Origin: Phycisphaerales bacterium
Lineage (GTDB): Bacteria; Planctomycetota; Phycisphaerae; Phycisphaerales; UBA1924
DNA length: 44,492 nucleotides
Direction: 5' to 3'
Assembly: GCA_020847175.1 (NCBI GenBank)
Contig: JADLCM010000061.1
Location: 1 to 44,492, forward strand
This document shows positions 42,725-44,492 of this stretch, one piece after another. How positions within the stretch are numbered: position 1 is the stretch's first letter; every line of letters begins with the position of its first letter. The notes beneath the pieces were generated by a model. That model made no database searches and had not been told where the DNA came from. It was given only the letters and a program-made list of their open reading frames with translations. The translations under genes and the position numbers were made by a program.

Positions 42725-44492
42725 ATGACGAGCAGAGGCGGCCGGTGCAGACTCGCTCGCGTCTGCCTGTTTCTCCACGCGCTCATGATCGCGGCGTGCG
42801 CCGGCACGCCCCCGGCCAACCCTCACGAGGCGTGGCACGCGTTCTACTCCCGCCAGGCCGTGGCCGCGGATCACGACATCGCCTCGCGGGCCGGGGCGCG
42901 GATGCTCGAACTTGGGGGCAATGCCGTCGATGCCGCCGTCGCCGCGAGTTTCACCTTGTCGGTGGTCCGCCCGTACTCCTGCGGCATCGGCGGGGGCGGG
43001 TTCATGGTCATCTACTTGCCGCACGATCCACGGCGCGGCGCCGTGAGCGTGGCGCTGGACTACCGCGAGACGGGGCCGGGCGCGATCCGCGAACGCTCGT
43101 TCGTCGATGCACCCGATGGCGCGTCTCGGGTGGGTGGGCTGGCTGCCGGCGTCCCGGGGACGACATTCGGGCTGCTTCACGCCCTCGAAACGTGGGGCAC
43201 GCTGGACCGCGCGACAGTGCTGGCCCCGGCGATCGAAGCCGCGCGAGCCGGATTCCACGCCGATGCCCATTACGCGAGCGAGGCCCGCGACTTGATCGCG
43301 GATTTTGAACAGCACCCCGAGTGGAAGGTTCGGTTCGAGCCTCTCTGGCGGCGCTACCTCCTCAACGGCACGGTGCGCGAAGGCTCGTTCATCCACGTGC
43401 CCGAGCAGGCACGGGCGCTGGAGGCGATCGCTGCCCTCGGCGCCGATGCGTGGCGGGCGGGCGAACTCGGCCGCGCGGCGGTCGAGGCCGCCCGCGCGCA
43501 GCAGGGCGTCATCACACAGGCGGACCTCGCCGGATACGCGGTGCGAGAACTGGCGCCGCTGCGTGGAACGGTGCTCGGACACACCGTGCTCACCATGCCG
43601 CCCCCGTCAAGCGGGGGGATCGCGCTGCTCGAAATCTTCGGGCTGGCGGAACGCACGACGCCGCGCCGCGCAGAGTCCGGCGATCCGGCCCGGGAGGGCG
43701 AAGATATCGATGCCCTGCACGCCTGGATTGAAGCCAGCCGGCACGCCTTCGCCGACCGCGCGAGGTACCTCGGCGACCCGGCGTTCGTGCCCGACCCCAG
43801 CGCATGGTTGCTCGCCCCCGCGCGCCTTGACGAGATCGCCGCGCGGTTCGACCCGCACCGGGCGCACGCGAGCGCGGCCTCGGGCACACCCGAGGAGGAC
43901 GGGGGCACAAGCCACCTTTCGGTGGTGGACCGCTGGGGCGGAGCGGTCGCCTGCACCGAGACGATCAATCTCGCATTCGGCTCACTGGTGATGATCGAAG
44001 ACTGGGGAGTAGTGCTCAACAACGAGATGGACGATTTCACAGCCCGCCCCGGCGAGCCCAATGCCTTCGGGCTCGTGCAGTCGGCACGAAATGCGCCTGC
44101 GCCGGGCAAGAGGCCGCTCTCCAGCATGACCCCGACGATCGTGCTGGATGCGACCGGGGAGGTGCGCGCGGTGCTGGGAGGGAGCGGCGGGCCGCGCATC
44201 ATCTCGGCGACGGCGCAGGTGCTCAACCGGGTGCTCGCGGGGCAGGACGCGGCAACCGCGGTGCGGGCGCCTCGGGCGCATCACCAGTGGCAACCCGACG
44301 TGGTGCGGCTGGAGTCGTGGGGCAGGGCCGAGTGGGGAGGTACGGGTGAGGCACTGCGCCAGCGCGGGCACACGGTGGAGGACATCGGCGTGGTGGCGCA
44401 GGTGCAACTCATCGCCCGCGAAACAACGCCCGAGGGCGCGGCCCAATGGCACGCGGCGAGCGACCCCCGCAAGGGGGGAAGGCCGGCGGGGA
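42725..44492 (+). CDS. ggt: Gamma-glutamyltransferase, lipoprotein, right end cut off
   Basis: The enzyme removes or transfers the gamma-glutamyl group of glutathione and related peptides outside the cytoplasm; the precursor cleaves itself at a threonine. The frame is open from ATG 42725 (GGTGGAG just upstream) to the window edge, 589 codons. The N-terminus has a basic stretch, a hydrophobic run and the lipobox IAAC with C25, so it is probably a lipoprotein. Conserved stretches: GGNAVDAAVAASF, CGIGGGGFMVIY, the autoprocessing site GGTSHLSVVD (T395 nucleophile), LNNEMDDFTARPGEPNAFGL, KRPLSSMTPTIV and GGSGGPRII. E. coli has TTH where this has TSH. The visible end, ASDPRKGG, corresponds to the extreme C-terminus of the family, so only a few residues are missing. 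Confidence 0.95.
   Translation, partial: MTSRGGRCRLARVCLFLHALMIAACAGTPPANPHEAWHAFYSRQAVAADHDIASRAGARMLELGGNAVDAAVAASFTLSVVRPYSCGIGGGGFMVIYLPHDPRRGAVSVALDYRETGPGAIRERSFVDAPDGASRVGGLAAGVPGTTFGLLHALETWGTLDRATVLAPAIEAARAGFHADAHYASEARDLIADFEQHPEWKVRFEPLWRRYLLNGTVREGSFIHVPEQARALEAIAALGADAWRAGELGRAAVEAARAQQGVITQADLAGYAVRELAPLRGTVLGHTVLTMPPPSSGGIALLEIFGLAERTTPRRAESGDPAREGEDIDALHAWIEASRHAFADRARYLGDPAFVPDPSAWLLAPARLDEIAARFDPHRAHASAASGTPEEDGGTSHLSVVDRWGGAVACTETINLAFGSLVMIEDWGVVLNNEMDDFTARPGEPNAFGLVQSARNAPAPGKRPLSSMTPTIVLDATGEVRAVLGGSGGPRIISATAQVLNRVLAGQDAATAVRAPRAHHQWQPDVVRLESWGRAEWGGTGEALRQRGHTVEDIGVVAQVQLIARETTPEGAAQWHAASDPRKGGRPAG

Overview
The window is a GC-rich stretch of a bacterial chromosome that reads like a member of the Planctomycetota, most probably the Phycisphaerae/Phycisphaerales side. 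The markers are a secreted peptidase ending in a duplicated dockerin-like DxNxDGxxDxxDFxxYLDxF tail, a PEP-CTERM protein, DUF1080 and DUF2961 domains, sulfotransferases, and long runs of C/G at third codon positions. No rRNA, tRNA, CRISPR array or intact transposase was recognised.

Layout. (1) Positions 1-3640 form an accessory island with less extreme base composition: a small unrecognised gene pair, a Vsr-type mismatch endonuclease interrupted by an in-frame TGA, a PD-(D/E)xK restriction endonuclease, and a C5-cytosine methyltransferase that meets the endonuclease gene tail to tail with no base between the stop codons. (2) 3943-11774 holds mostly chromosomal genes: a secreted M14 carboxypeptidase, a ComEC-like DNA-uptake channel with a degenerate nuclease domain, a GDP-mannose pyrophosphorylase and an unrecognised cytosolic protein. 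(3) 11985-21211 is a tightly packed same-strand locus: a GH2 enzyme, a DUF2961/GH172 enzyme, a sugar ABC ATPase, two different permeases and an erythromycin-esterase-like protein. Both glycosidases lack signal peptides, and the ATPase plus two distinct permeases resembles the galactofuranose importer YtfR-YtfT-YjfF. I infer a furanoside uptake and degradation system. Its substrate-binding protein is not in the window.

(4) 21192-27945 carries a copper-type P1B ATPase, a divergent LysR regulator, and aconitase translationally coupled to a small HExxH protein. (5) 27957-35269, all on the minus strand, has a GNAT protein overlapping a very large sialate-O-acetylesterase/DUF1080/DUF1080 fusion, a DUF418 membrane protein, a sulfotransferase, and a hexapeptide acetyltransferase whose 3' end runs into a structured 177-bp repeat with terminal inverted repeats. 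(6) 35606-38834 on the plus strand has a PLD-type nuclease with a C-terminal winged-helix-like domain, a second sulfotransferase and an MCE protein. (7) 39004-44492 has a PEP-CTERM protein and a membrane-anchored coiled-coil protein with a BRCT-like tail, each followed by a strong intrinsic terminator, then a lamin-tail protein and a gamma-glutamyltransferase lipoprotein that runs off the right edge.

Taken together, the genes suggest a polysaccharide-degrading, surface-glycan-decorating heterotroph with an imported restriction-modification island. All family assignments come from motifs read by eye; no database search was run.
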